DNA of 64,000 nucleotides from positions 128,501 to 192,500 of the forward strand of contig JBAMJR010000071.1 of NCBI GenBank assembly GCA_038501785.1, read 5' to 3'. Below the pieces are notes generated by a model. That model was not told where the DNA came from and did not search any database. It saw nothing but the letters and a program-made list of their open reading frames with translations. The position numbers and the translations under genes are program-made. Shown here in pieces: positions 11,000-22,881 of the stretch; within the stretch, counting starts at the first letter, position 1; every line of letters starts with the position of its first letter. The DNA is from Myoxocephalus aenaeus (lineage: Eukaryota; Chordata; Actinopteri; Perciformes; Cottidae).

Positions 11000-11560
11000 A
11001 GAAGCAGCCCGAGGCAACAGCTTGAGGTGGATATTGGTTGTTTGATGCCGTTTTCTTTGAGCAGTACAGACTCCATATCCGTCCCTCAGATACCCGACAC
11101 AAACAGTGCATCTTCTGCCCTCCATGTTCTTCTCTCCGTCAGCGTGCTGCATCACATATTTTATCCCATTAGTCATTTGCGGCGATTCTCTGCACCCAGC
11201 TGTTGCTGTTGAGGCAAACTTTTTCAAACCGAAATGCAAATGAGTCGCGTTTCCATCAGCGGAATGAATCATCCTGCAAATCCCCAGCGGAGGCCAGCCG
11301 GCGACGCTGTCAAGGTTCACAAAGCGCCCGCTACCTTCCTGTCGCCGGCTTTGCAGGAAACGTACGGCGACACGTCCAGAGGAGAGGAGGCTTATTTTAA
11401 ATGCGCCGAGTGTAATCCTGTGCTCTCACACGGGGGTCAGGGTGAGAGGATAAGCAAAGCTCCCTGCCACCATGTCTTTAAACCACGTAGTCGTCAAAGG
11501 TGACACATTCACACTCGGCTTCCCCTGCAGGCGTTTTACACAATATTTTAATTTTTACAT
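11000..11560. other. Gene-free interval between the two inverted element copies
   Basis: It is moderately GC-rich and has short open frames on both strands, but none has family motifs or convincing splice sites. It forms the spacer between copies A and B of the 73-bp-array element. Confidence 0.4.
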
Positions 11561-11561
11561 A

Positions 11562-12111
11562 TGAAGCATAGACTCTTATAAGAAGTGGGCGATGTCACCT
11601 GTTGGTTTGTGGACTGATGTTATGAAACCTTGAGTTCTGCGATTTCGCCGTCGCCATCTTGGCTTTTTTTTTAGAGACGCCGTATACAATCACAGTAAGC
11701 CCCGCCCCTAAAGCATCCCCTGCTTTATTGTCTGTTTGACTCTAAATGACCATAATTTACTAAATGAACATCATGCTGTATTGAAGAAGACTTGGAGTCA
11801 TCCGCTGGTGGTCAGTAGAGAGAATGCAGCTTTAACACATGAAGCATATACTTCTATACAACCAAAGGAGTTGCCCTCTGGTGGTCAGTAGAGAGAATGC
11901 AGCTTTAACACATGAAGCATATACTTCTATACAACCGAAGGAGTTGCCCTCTGGTGGTCAGGAGAGACAATGCAGCTTTAACACATGAAGCATAGACTTC
12001 TATACAACCAGAGGAGTCGCCCCCTGGTGGTCAGGAGAGAGAATGCAGCTTTAGCACATGAGCCTCATGTCTGAGGTTCTTCTAACTCGTTGCCTTTTAT
12101 CGACATTTCTA
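11562..12111 (+). mobile_element. Copy B of the CTCF-like-array element, inverted relative to copy A
   Basis: Carries AAGAAGTGGGCGATGTCACC, CGCCGTCGCCATCTTGG, AAGCCCCGCCCCTAAAGC, the 73-bp array and CTCATGTCTGAGGTTCTTCT. These are the reverse complement of blocks in copy A at 10,005-10,830. Unlike copy A, it keeps the internal part around 11,695-11,800 (CATAATTTACTAAATGAACA), which also occurs at 50,015 (copy D). Confidence 0.7.
11806..12068 (-). repeat. 73-bp tandem array, 4 units, CTCF-like core
   Basis: GCAGCTTTA recurs at 11826, 11899, 11972 and 12045, an exact 73-bp spacing. Three cores read CCTCTGGTGG or CCCCTGGTGG and one is degenerate (CGCTGGTGG). The motif orientation is opposite to that of the array at 10.1 kb. 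Confidence 0.8.
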
Positions 12112-12445
12112 GGTGCTAGCACGAGAATGGTGTCATGGAAATACATTTATTGAGACCTAAATTGGGGACCCGCTCTCAAAAACACAGTGTAAGATATTAT
12201 TGTTCATTAAAATAATTTATTTTTTTCAGTTTTACTCAACACCATCTTTCCTATTTTTGTCAACATTTAGTCGACAAACAGATTTAAGTCTTGCTTCAGG
12301 CGACAAATCCTTAAACGCATCCGACTTGTATTTCAAACGTCCCCATTTCATGTCACTGGCCTCCAAAACAGGTACATCAACCTGTTTGCTTTCCTCTGTG
12401 TGCAGCTGCTTACTGCAGAAGAAGAATGTGTCTTGTCATTCTCAA

Positions 12446-12518
<73 letters not shown>

Positions 12519-14250
12519 CGCTGTTAGTGCTCCCAGTAGATGGTGTGTACTCACTGTAGTTTTGAGCGTCTGTGTGTGAAAGCATCCTCAGTCACCTTGA
12601 GTGTACGTGCTGACTCGTCCCCGCTGGGATTAAAAACCTGGAGATGATTCAATTACGAGAAATAAAGCTCCTCTGATCTAACCGGAGTGCGTGTGTGTGT
12701 GTGTGTGTGTCTGTGTGTGTTTGTTCAGGTATGACTGCCTTGCATTGTGTGCGTGTCTCATTGAAGACACAAAAGCTTAATTTCTCTGCGCTCATGTTTA
12801 CAAGAAAGTCTTTCACAAGCTGGGAGGTGAGTTGTTTTGTTTTACCCATAAATCCTGGAATTGATTGAAGCGCACACACACACACACGCAAAAAAGAAAT
12901 CGTCGGCCGTCATGCGTCACAGCATGTGGTCATAAATGACCGTCATTAAAACCGTTCACAGTGAGCAGATTTGATTGTGATCTATGAATCAGGAGTCAAG
13001 TCATTTAAAAAAATGTTACATGCTTCCTAAAATGCGGCAGCTCAAGCCATTTATTATTATTGTTTTGTCTCGCTTCCCTTTTTCCCCCCTCTCCCTCCCG
13101 TTATTTTTTGTCTTCCACCCATTGTCTCAGGAGGAGGAGGAGGCGCCTCTTCTCGATTTTTTTTTTGTCTGGAGGCAAAGAGAGAATGAGGAAAGAGAAA
13201 GAAAGGAGCTCTGGGCACCGGCTCATTTTCTTTCTAAATGGGTTTTAGGGTGCCAGTGATGGAAATCCACAGGTCTGCAGAAGCCTCCGGTGATGGGAAA
13301 CAGATCCTGGCACATGCAAATGTCACCGTAAAAATGTCACCGTCTTCTTTCTCTTTCCTGTTGCGCTTCGGCCGCTGTCTACTTAAAATATCCAATGTTC
13401 AGGGTTTAGAGGGATGGAATATAATATTAATAGTTATTTTTGTAAAACATAGGGAACAGCTTCGCCGTGTTTCTACAGTAGCCCAGAACGGACAAAACCA
13501 AACAATTGTCCATTTGTGCTTTTCCACCGTAGTTCTCTGGCACGCTTGGCTTTCAGTTGGTTGCAATCTGCAACCTCGCCACTAGATGGCACTAAATCCG
13601 ACCACACTTTAAAAAGAATCCAGCGAAAGACAATATGTTACAGTAGCTCAATGGTGTGGTGCAGATAGATATATTTAACATGGACATATTTTTTGGCATG
13701 GATCAATGGTCTTAATCAGGATGTTTCTATGAAGAAGAAAAAAGTGCCTTTTTTAATCATTTTAGATCACATCCCCGGTCACAATGTGAACCTATTTATT
13801 ATTTTGTTTAAAAAAACTATGTATCTGAATTCCTCAAATATCTTATGTTCTGGTAAAACATTTGACTTCCATCTGTAAAACCTGCTGCGTATGGAACCAC
13901 CTTCCTCGTTGCTCCAATTTTTTAGCGATCCAATAACATGCAAAATATCTGATTTAAATCCCTCTTGTAACTGTACAACACTCAATTATTCTGTTATACT
14001 GTCAAATATTCACACTACAGAAGGACGCTTCCACAGCTACTTTAAATATGAAATAAATATTACAGGATGAAGGAAGTGTTGCCATGCAGGAACATGTATG
14101 TATCTTTCTCATGTGTTCTGTCTTTGGTGGCCTGTATATGTTTCTGTTTTTTTTATTATTTAATTATAGAACCACAAAGCCTGGAAGTATATGTTGGAAA
14201 TGAAGTGATTTTCAGACCAAAACAATGCCAGTAAGTGCGTAACAGATCGT
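12112..14250. other. Gene-free stretch with microsatellites
   Basis: Holds (TG)n at 12450-12514, a shorter TG run at 12688-12720 and an interrupted CA run at 12872-12888. No exon is recognised. The frames near 12984-13259 are low-complexity (CT-rich and GA-rich). Confidence 0.5.
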
Positions 14251-14252
14251 TT

Positions 14253-14254
<2 letters not shown>

Positions 14255-14322
<68 letters not shown>
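14255..14322. repeat. (TA)n microsatellite
   Basis: An uninterrupted run of TA dinucleotides, about 68 bases. Confidence 0.95.
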
Positions 14323-14323
<1 letters not shown>

Positions 14324-14639
14324 CGCCGCAACAAGCTATAAACATAACATATTAGCACATCATAAGGTTGTTACTTTTTCTCTCTGGCTGCCCTTTGAAC
14401 ATTTGAATCATCATAAAAACCCAGGAGGTTAACTTTCAGAAACTGAGACTGGTTCTTAATTACCAAACCACAACTCTGTGGTGGAAATAGTGACGCAGTT
14501 AACTTCTCTGCTGCTCCAGCTGACTGCAGCGGAGGTGGGCTGAACTCCTGAATCAGACCAGACGCCGGATCAACGTGCCGCCTGCGGCTCCGTGCTTTTT
14601 GAACACTTCAATAAAAGGAGAAAAAACCCTCATAATTTC

Positions 14640-14945
14640 ACATCACGGGTGATCACAAAGGCATGAGAGCATGAGAGCGATGGAGGGTGTTATCACCACG
14701 TGGCGCCCTGCTCACTCTGCCCACACCAAACACTCAGGCTGCGTGCGAACGGCCAGGCGGCTCACGGGCAGGCGGCCCGTTTGTGCTCTCTGCTCAATGC
14801 CAGAGGCGGCAAGCGGGTCGGCAGCATGGCGGCTGACACCGACTCAGCCCACACAATGCCTCTTCAGAAACGCTCCCGTCAGCAGCTGCGCCGCAAGAAA
14901 CCTGGACAGTTATTCCCCCAAAGGCCATCACTCTCCTCAAAGACT
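14640..14945. other. GC-richer unique segment, no gene assigned
   Basis: Higher GC and CpG content than its flanks and open frames on the plus strand, but no family motif or clear splice sites. It runs directly into the 12-bp array. Confidence 0.3.
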
Positions 14946-14956
14946 CATCCTATGAA

Positions 14957-15502
14957 ATGTAACACCAATGTAACGCCAATGTAACACCAATGTAACGCCA
15001 ATGAAACGCCAATGTAACACCAATGTAACGCCAATGAAACACCAATATAACACCAATGTAACACCAATATAACACCAATGTAACGCCAATGAAACACCAA
15101 TGTAACGCCAATGAAACACCAATATAACACCAATATAACACCAATGTAACACCAATATAACACCAATGAAACACCAATGTAACGCCAATGAAACACCAAT
15201 GTAACGCCAATGTAACGCGAATGAAACACCAATATAACACCAATGTAACACCAATATAACACCAATGTAACACCAATGTAACGCCAATGAAACACCAATG
15301 TAACGCCAATGTAACACCAATGAAACGCCAATGTAACGCCAATATAACACCAATGTAACACCAATATAACAGAAATGTAACACCAATGTAACCCCAATGA
15401 AACACCAATGAAACACCAATGTAACACCAATGAAACGCCAATGTAACGCCAATGTAATGCCAATGTGACGGCAATGTAACGGCAATGTAACGGCAATGTA
15501 AA
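14957..15502 (+). repeat. 12-bp minisatellite CCAATGTAACRC, about 45 units
   Basis: Units of the form CCAATRWAACRC run in register for about 545 bases. Each contains a CCAAT pentamer. The long open frames on the minus strand here (repeating WRYIGVTL-type text) are translations of the array and not genes. Confidence 0.95.
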
Positions 15503-18500
15503 TCCATTGACGTCGGTATCGGACGCTCAGAGCAAACAGATGCATTTAAGAGAGAGAACGTCAGTTTTAAAAAGGCCCTTGAATGGGAGGTTGTGGTTGA
15601 GAAATCACACAGAGGACTTTTACTCAGGAGAGAAAAACTAAAGTATAAAGCTAAATATGTCAAACAAAAAGTGATGGCCTCATGTTTATCATGTCAGATG
15701 TTCAGTTTCTTCAAAACTGCAAACATGTACAATGAAGCCGAAGCCAAATCAGACACAATAATTTTGAATTTGTCAAGATTATTATTCCTATCGCTCCCGT
15801 CCTTCAGTCAGTGACGTAGACCTTGTCTGAAGGAGGAATAAACCCAGTGTAGTAATTTTGGTATTTATCACATTTTTACCATTTTAAGAGACAACGCCAT
15901 CCTTCCTCTATTTAGTAGCAAGAACTTCTTGTCGGGTTGTTCCTCTCGGGCCAGACAGTGGAAACTCTTGTCTGGATCCGTCTGGTTCTCTTACACTGAA
16001 GACTCACTCTGCTTATTTGCTTTTGGCAATGTAATGTTGATTAGACTGCCGGAGACTCCGTCTAATATCTGGATTTGGTTTTCTGGGTTTAAGGGGACTC
16101 TGTTGGACTAACAAGTACTTAACAGTTAGTTTAGTGCAATCTGTTGTTGGGCTGATATCTTGTAGTCTGAATTTGGTAAAATAACCAGCAAAAGAGGTTT
16201 GTTAGTTCAATTCAAGTCAATTTTGTTAACATACATTTATTTTGAACACCAAGTCCCAACAGAAGTGTGATACAACACTAGAAATCATAGACAAAGTTGA
16301 GACGACTAGCTTACTCATTCACAGCCGCTAACCTGTCGCATTCTGTGAAACCTGAACAGAAAAAATACTTAAAAAACCAGTTTTGCTGCTTGGTTTTCTT
16401 TTAATACATTTCATTTACCTATGAGAACAGTTTGAATCAAACACGAAACCTCAATTATGGGGTTTGGTAAAGTTGGTAAAGATGGACCAGTCTCATTGAA
16501 AACCAATTACAAAAAGCCCTACAGTCTGCTAGAGGGTTGTTGTGTCTTGGTGTCTCTAGTCTTTAGAATCAACAGACAAAACCTGCAATTTGCTCACCAA
16601 TGGGGAGTTGTTGCTCCAATGAGTGATTGAAAATGATGATCCAGCACGAGTTGAACCAGAACGTTCGTAGTAATGCACACAGACTGAGCTCTTTGGAGAG
16701 CAACATGGAATAAAGTCCATCTCAATCAATCCCTGATTTCTAAAGCTCTGCCCACATCAAGAAATGGATCATTAATTAAAATTCTGCTAAAGTACTTTAA
16801 TTTGAACACAATTTTGGAAAACAAATCAGGCCAAACGCTTCGACTCTCTCAGGCCATCAAAGGGGAATCGAGCTTCAGAGATCAATAACTTCAAATACTG
16901 GGAGCGATCCAACCTCCATCTGCCTCCACCTCCTTTTTTTTGCCTCCCGTCCTCCTCCCTCTCTCTCTCTCTGTTCCCGCCTCAGCAGAGTCTGGTGGCG
17001 TCCCTCGAGCGGTGAACTTTAGAAGAGAAATCCATCACTTGCCTCGGGGCAGCAGCGCGGCCGCCGATACTCGTGGTGTTTATTTGGCGGTGGACGACTC
17101 TATTAGTCTCGTGGATACGTCGGACTGATTCATGCTTGAGTAGAAAGAAAGAACCCCGAAAGCTCTTCGCCAACTCGCTTTCTGCCTCAGCTAATTGTTT
17201 CTCGATTAGACGGCGACTACGGCGTTAATGGACTGTGTCCAGAGAGCGGAGATAAGTTAATGTAGTAGCTTTACAGTACGGACGAGGAAAGCCTCTTCGG
17301 AGCGTTCAACTCCCCGAAAGGAAGCTGGACTCACAAGGCAGGACAAAGACGATATCCCACATCACAGGCGGCCGATTGGCAGCGAAACATTCACATTTAA
17401 GAAACTAAAATTGCAAAAAGTTGAACTTCTCAAGCACACAAGGACTTTACTCGTAGTCGGAGAGATGCGCCAAAATTGCCATTAAATAGACAGGAAGTGG
17501 AATTATTTCTTCATTTTTAAATATCTTTTTGTATATCTTATAGAAAGTAAATTAAACATGGCATGTTTCACCTTTCATCTCATATGTTTCTACCTCTAAA
17601 AGATGCGTCAGACATATTTATATACAACATTGTCTCGTGGCAGTTTCGGGACAAATCGCCAAGAAACCCAGGACCCAAAACACGGCATTACGGTAGAGAT
17701 GAAAGTTATAGGTTGAGATAATAAAACATACTCAGTGAGGTTATGAAAAGCATCACAAGACATTATAGGTTTCGGCAACAAAACCACAACAACACCGGAG
17801 GTCATGTGTGTTTGTTGGACTCACCCACCTCCTGAAGTAGTCTTTCTTGATATTTAACACTCCGTCACTAGCTATGACCGTTAGCATAGTCACATGGATG
17901 TGTTTCATTCATGTGTCCACCACAAAAAAAGGATCCTAATTGACCCAATTTCCATTGACAAAAACTAAAAACAGACAATTTGTGTCCCTGAACACAAATG
18001 AAATAAATTGTATTTTTGACTGTTTCCCAACTGGCTGTTATATAAAACCCACTCTTATAGAATCTGCATCATACGGGGGCCGAGGGGCGTCGATCAGTTA
18101 CGGACGTTGGCAATGAAACTGATGATGATGGTCGTCTGGAAAAGATCCAGAAGAACTGGTCCTCGGGTGGAAAGGGATGTGATCAGGCGACAGACAAAAC
18201 AAATGTGCGTGCAAATCGAACAGTTTCCCAGAAGCTTTGAAAGAAAAACAGAACTATCATGTTCGATCTATTCTCGGCTATCCGGTTTTATTTATATATA
18301 TTTTAAATTCTATGTGGAGTGAGTCGTAAAGTCCGTCTGCAATAATACATGTTTAACCTCCAGCGTTTCCATTTGTTCGACACTTCTCGGCCTCCTTCTC
18401 TAAACAGCAATGATCAAAAATTTAATAAAAGAGAGGGAAAAAAAATCAAAAGTAATCAGGCTCTGAAATAAAAATGATCCAGACTCCACGACTACAGAGA

Positions 18501-19080
18501 GAGAACTTAAATCCACAGCCGTCGGCTACTTTTCTGTTCATCAATCGTTATTGCCGTTCCTCAAGAAGGAAGTAAGCCCTCAAGTTGAGGGGCGTGCTGC
18601 CCTGAATGTGATGCAGTACCTTTATATTGAGGATACATGTCTTTATTTAATGGGATTTCTCAATTTTGCAGCAGAAACTCTCACACTCATTAAAGAAAAC
18701 TATGTTGTAATGCTGGTTTCATCTAAGAATGTTCTTTTTCTTTTGGTCGATATCCAATCATGGATGGAGCTCTTCTCTTGAATCCACTGCCTCCGAGTTC
18801 ATCAGGAGACAACTTGAAATAACATGAGTCCATCCACAACATACGGTTCCATCAATATAAAATGTGTCATTGACGTCAGATGTCAAGTGCACGACAGAGT
18901 TTAACTTCCCAGCTGGATCCAACAAGTGATTGAAAAGGAAATTCCAAGAATCCAAGCAGGTCTATAAACTGATGAAAAACCAACAAATCAACGTGCACAT
19001 GAACACATAATTCATAAAGTTCCAGTGGAATCACAGACGGATGACTGTGTAGCTCCATTGTTCTTTCTTTTTGCGTTTCA
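15503..19080. other. Gene-free stretch
   Basis: Unique, mostly AT-rich sequence. No recognisable exon, RNA gene or long repeat was found. A CT-rich tract lies at 16925-16976. Confidence 0.5.
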
Positions 19081-19109
19081 TAACACGGGTTGAATCTGGG
19101 AGGCCTCTG

Positions 19110-19140
19110 GTTGCCCCGGGCCCCCGGGGGCCCCCGGTTG
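19110..19140. repeat. GC palindrome
   Basis: A run of C and G blocks containing GCCCCCGGGGGC, a perfect palindrome. Short and of unknown meaning. Confidence 0.6.
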
Positions 19141-19259
19141 GGTCGGTCATGGTTCCTCAATGCGGACGCGTCAACGTGCAAAGTGTTATCAGCACCGGGG
19201 CCTGTTGCTCTGCCTTTGATTCTCCTTCATGGAATCAAGGCTACTCGCTGCCTCTGGCC

Positions 19260-19261
<2 letters not shown>

Positions 19262-19340
<79 letters not shown>
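19262..19340 (+). repeat. (TG)n microsatellite
   Basis: Pure TG dinucleotides for about 78 bases, ending directly at an L2 LINE fragment. Confidence 0.95.
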
Positions 19341-19439
19341 CAATTCAATTAAATTCCCTTTATTTTATATAGCCCAACATCACAAATACAAGTTTGCCTC
19401 GGAGGGCTTTACAATCTGTACACATAACATCCCTGTCCC

Positions 19440-19440
<1 letters not shown>
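19340..19440 (-). mobile_element. L2 LINE 3'-end fragment, reverse orientation
   Basis: On the minus strand it reads GGGACAGGGATGTTATGTGT..., TAAAGCCCTCCGAGGCAAAC, then GGGCTATATAAAATAAA and an AATTGAATTG tail. This is almost identical to the last 100 bases of the long LINE at 22,237-26,665. It is a strongly 5'-truncated insertion. Confidence 0.85.

Positions 19441-19441
<1 letters not shown>

Positions 19442-19522
<81 letters not shown>
19442..19522 (+). repeat. (TG)n microsatellite
   Basis: About 80 bases of TG directly abutting the L2 fragment on its other side. Confidence 0.95.
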
Positions 19523-19523
<1 letters not shown>

Positions 19524-19618
19524 AGGCATGACCGAAAAGGCAAGCTTTACAAATTAGAGTGCCATTTCCTGAAAGAGTTAGGCACATGATCACTCGCCCA
19601 ATTTAAATGCATATAGAG

Positions 19619-19633
19619 TGTGCGTGCGTATGC

Positions 19634-19724
<91 letters not shown>
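19619..19724 (+). repeat. (TG)n microsatellite
   Basis: About 100 bases of TG, with TGCG variants at the left end. Confidence 0.95.
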
Positions 19725-19865
19725 CGTGAGAGAGTACTGTGATTGGAGAGCCCGCAGCTGATGAGCAGATATCTATCTCCATCTTGTGACCCGCAGAAGC
19801 GTCGTGTGTGAGGATGAGCGGTGGAGGTGAGGAAGTTGACTGGGAGGCGACATGAAGGCTGGATG

Positions 19866-19948
<83 letters not shown>
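19866..19948 (+). repeat. (CA)n microsatellite
   Basis: About 82 bases of pure CA. It faces the (TG)n tract at 19.6 kb, so the two could pair as inverted repeats. Confidence 0.95.
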
Positions 19949-19949
<1 letters not shown>

Positions 19950-20079
19950 TAGTCGGGCATGCGGACGCGCAGTGCGCAGCCTACCCACCATCCTGCCCGC
20001 GGGGCCCCTGGGGGTCCCGGTCGGTTCAGCAGCGTCCTGACGCGGCCAGTCACCTGCGGCTCTCCATCACGCACCCTCG

Positions 20080-20135
20080 AGGGAGGGAGGAGGGAGGGAG
20101 GGAGGAAGGAGGAGGAAGGAGGGAGGAGGGAGGTC
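20080..20135 (+). repeat. GGGA/GGAA-type purine repeat
   Basis: Short tract of GGAGGGA and GGAAGGA words. Confidence 0.8.
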
Positions 20136-20506
20136 AGAATCCCGCAAGTTGAAACACAAAGTTTGATTGGAGGCAACAGTTTATCCTCCGCGAGAACTCG
20201 AGCCCAGCCGCCGCCGCTGCAGAGGGATCTGATCCTCCGGTCCGGATCCCGGTGATCAGGCTGCTACAGATCCTGTTGTTGCAACAGCTTCAACTTCCAA
20301 GACGCATTTATTATCCTCACCCAAAGAATGTAACAATAACACACCACGCACCCGTATAATCCATCAGAGAGAGAGCGCGCGTGACCAGTGGTGCTCGCCT
20401 GTCTGTTCACTGCTTGTGAGAGATAACAAGTGGAGAGATGCTCTCTCTCTCTCCTTCAGCAGCCGGCGCTCAGCATCCTCAGCTCCCGCGTTGCAATGCG
20501 GGGAGG

Positions 20507-20570
20507 ATGGAGCGCAGCGGCGGCTCGATTCCCGCCTCGTCGCTGGTCCAGATGCGCGTCCACCTGCCCG
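20507..20570 (+). CDS. Possible first coding exon of an unidentified gene
   Basis: In a CpG-rich stretch (20,160-20,580), an ATG at 20507 opens MERSGGSIPASSLVQ and continues to CACCTGCCCG, followed by GTGAGG at 20571, a good splice donor. The frame is also open upstream to an ATG at 20438. The CpG-rich upstream region would suit a promoter. No downstream exon could be linked because the next 16 kb is repeat, and no protein family is recognised. It may be a chance frame in a GC-rich segment. Confidence 0.25.
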
Positions 20571-20639
20571 GTGAGGACTGGACTCAGTGGGATGCGATGT
20601 GGAGGAGAGGGGTGGAGGGGGAGGTGAAGTGCGCACTGC

Positions 20640-20755
20640 TGGAGAGAGAGAGAGGGAGGCGACGCAGAGAGAGAGAGGGAGAGAGAGAGAGAGAGAGAGA
20701 GGGAGGGAGAGAGAGAGAGAGAGAGAGGGAGAGAGGGAGAGAGGGAGAGAGGCTA
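20640..20755 (+). repeat. (GA)n-rich microsatellite
   Basis: GAGAGA with GGGA interruptions for about 110 bases. Open frames across it read as RERERE-type text and are not genes. Confidence 0.9.
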
Positions 20756-20911
20756 TACCTACCTGTGGGAGGTTTTTGGTGGATCCCGTTTGGATGCCGA
20801 CACGCTCACAGTGTGGGGAACATCAGCCTCACACCACGCGGACAGAAATACAAGAAACATCTGAATTTAAATCAATTTTTAATTTGTTATAGTCAGAAAA
20901 CCAGCAAGTCC

Positions 20912-20936
20912 ACACACACACACACACGCACGCACG

Positions 20937-20982
<46 letters not shown>
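20912..20982 (+). repeat. (CA)n microsatellite with CG interruptions
   Basis: CA dinucleotides with several ACGC variants near 20928-20940. Ends 20 bases before the large minisatellite. Confidence 0.9.
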
Positions 20983-20984
<2 letters not shown>

Positions 20985-21000
20985 GATCTAAGAAGTTCTG

Positions 21001-22236
21001 AGTGTTTATTATTACAGATGGATATTGTTTATTACAGATGAATAGTGTTTATTACAGATGGATAGTGTTTATTATTACAGATGGATAGTGTTTATTACAG
21101 ATGGATAGTGTTTATTATTACAGATGGATAGTGTTTATTATTACAGATGGATAGTGTTTATTATTACAGATGGATAGTGTTTATTACAGATGGATAGTGT
21201 TTATTACAGATGGATATTGTTTATTACAGATGGATAGTGTTTATTATTACAGATGGATATTGTTTATTATTACAGATGGATAGTGTTTATTACAGATGGA
21301 TATTGTTTATTATTACAGATGGATAGTGTTTATTACAGATGGATATTGTTTATTATTACAGATGGATAGTGTTTATTACAGATGGATATTGTTTATTATT
21401 ACAGATGGATAGTGTTTATTATTACAGATGGATAGTGTTTATTACAGATGGATAGTGTTTATTATTACAGATGGATAGTGTTTATTACAGATGGATATTG
21501 TTTATTATTACAGATGGATAGTGTTTATTACAGATGGATATTGTTTATTATTACAGATGGATAGTGTTTATTATTACAGATGGATAGTGTTTATTACAGA
21601 TGGATATTGTTTATTACAGATGGATAGTGTTTATTATTACAGATGGATAGTGTTTATTACAGATGGATATTGTTTATTACAGATGGATAGTGTTTATTAT
21701 TACAGATGGATAGTGTTTATTATTACAGATGGATAGTGTTTATTACAGATGGATATTGTTTATTATTACAGATGGATAGTGTTTATTATTACAGATGGAT
21801 AGTGTTTATTACAGATGGATAGTGTTTATTATTACAGATGGATAGTGTTTATTACAGATGGATAGTGCTTATTATTACAGATGGATAGTGTTTATTATTA
21901 CAGATGGATAGTGTTTATTATTACAGATGGATAGTGTTTATTACAGATGGATAGTGCTTATTATTACAGATGGATAGTGTTTATTATTACAGATGGATAG
22001 TGTTTATTACAGATGGATAGTGTTTATTATTACAGATGGATAGTGTTTATTACAGATGGATAGTGTTTATTATTACAGATGGATATTGTTTATTACAGAT
22101 GGATAGTGTTTATTACAGATGGATAGTGTTTATTATTACAGATGGATAGTGTTTATTACAGATGGATAGTGTTTATTATTACAGATGGATAGTGTTTATT
22201 ACAGATGGATAGTGTTTATTATTACAGATGGATAGT
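21001..22236 (+). repeat. Giant minisatellite, left block (20/23-bp units)
   Basis: Units are TTTATTACAGATGGATAGTG (20 bp), or the same with an extra TTA (TTTATTATTACAG..., 23 bp), mixed without a simple order. The main variant in the left part has GATATTG instead of GATAGTG. The GTGCTT variant first appears at 21866. The block is interrupted at 22237 by an L2 LINE and continues in the same orientation at 26666. Confidence 0.97.
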
Positions 22237-22782
22237 AACCGCCACCCTCTCCCCGTTTCTAGCCTCTCGCCACTCAGCGGCACTGAGAAACCAACCTTGG
22301 TTGTCGGGAGCTCAATTGTTAGAAACGTGAAGATTGCGAAACCAGGGACCACAGTCAAATGTATTTCTGGGGCCAGGGCGGGCGACGTTGAGTCCTATTT
22401 AAAACTGTTGGCTAAAGACAAACGTAAATACAGTGAGATTGTAATACACGTCGGCTTTAATGACTCCCGGCTTCGCCACTCGGAAGTCACTAAAATCGGC
22501 GTGGAGTCGGTGTGTGCTTACGCCAAAACAATGGCGGACTCGGTAGTCTTCTCTGGCCCGCTCCCAAACACGGTGACTGATGAGATGTATAGCCGCATGT
22601 CAACTTTCCACCGTTGGTTGTCACGGTGGTGTCCAGCAAACAATGTGGGCTTCGTAGATAACTGGCGGTCTTTCCGGGGAAACCCAGGTCTGATTAGGGG
22701 TGACGGCATCCATCCCACTTCGGATGGAGCGGATCTCCTTTCTGCAAATATGACCAAGCTTATTGGTCGACCTCGTGCATGA
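22228..22782 (+). CDS. LINE ORF1, SGNH/esterase-like domain (5'-truncated)
   Basis: The open frame is 184 codons. Its ATG (22228) and next codons come from the minisatellite unit GATGGATAGT and not from the LINE, so the original N-terminus is lost. Three blocks of the SGNH hydrolase fold are visible: VVGSSIVRN near residue 26 (nucleophile Ser block), HVGFNDSR near residue 74 (Gly/Asn block) and GDGIHPTSDGADLL near residue 158 (Asp-x-x-His block). Such esterase domains are known in ORF1 of CR1/L2-type LINEs, where they are thought to help form the RNA-protein particle. No zinc-knuckle motif is visible in the remaining part. Confidence 0.85.
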   Translation: MDSNRHPLPVSSLSPLSGTEKPTLVVGSSIVRNVKIAKPGTTVKCISGARAGDVESYLKLLAKDKRKYSEIVIHVGFNDSRLRHSEVTKIGVESVCAYAKTMADSVVFSGPLPNTVTDEMYSRMSTFHRWLSRWCPANNVGFVDNWRSFRGNPGLIRGDGIHPTSDGADLLSANMTKLIGRPRA

Positions 22783-22881
22783 CAGACCAGGAAGCAGAAG
22801 CAGAGTTGTAGTCTTACACCCTTCTCTGCACTTCCTGCATTTTCTTTAGGGCAGCTGCCCATCTTTAACTCTATAGAGACT

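Noticed and set aside
14671..14984. Two overlapping plus-strand frames in a GC-richer stretch
   Set aside because: Frames compete with each other, no motif, and one runs into the 12-bp array; kept only as a GC-rich segment.
14937..15663. Long minus-strand open frames with repeating WRYIGVTL-type text
   Set aside because: They are translations of the 12-bp CCAATGTAACRC array, open in several frames at once; not a gene.
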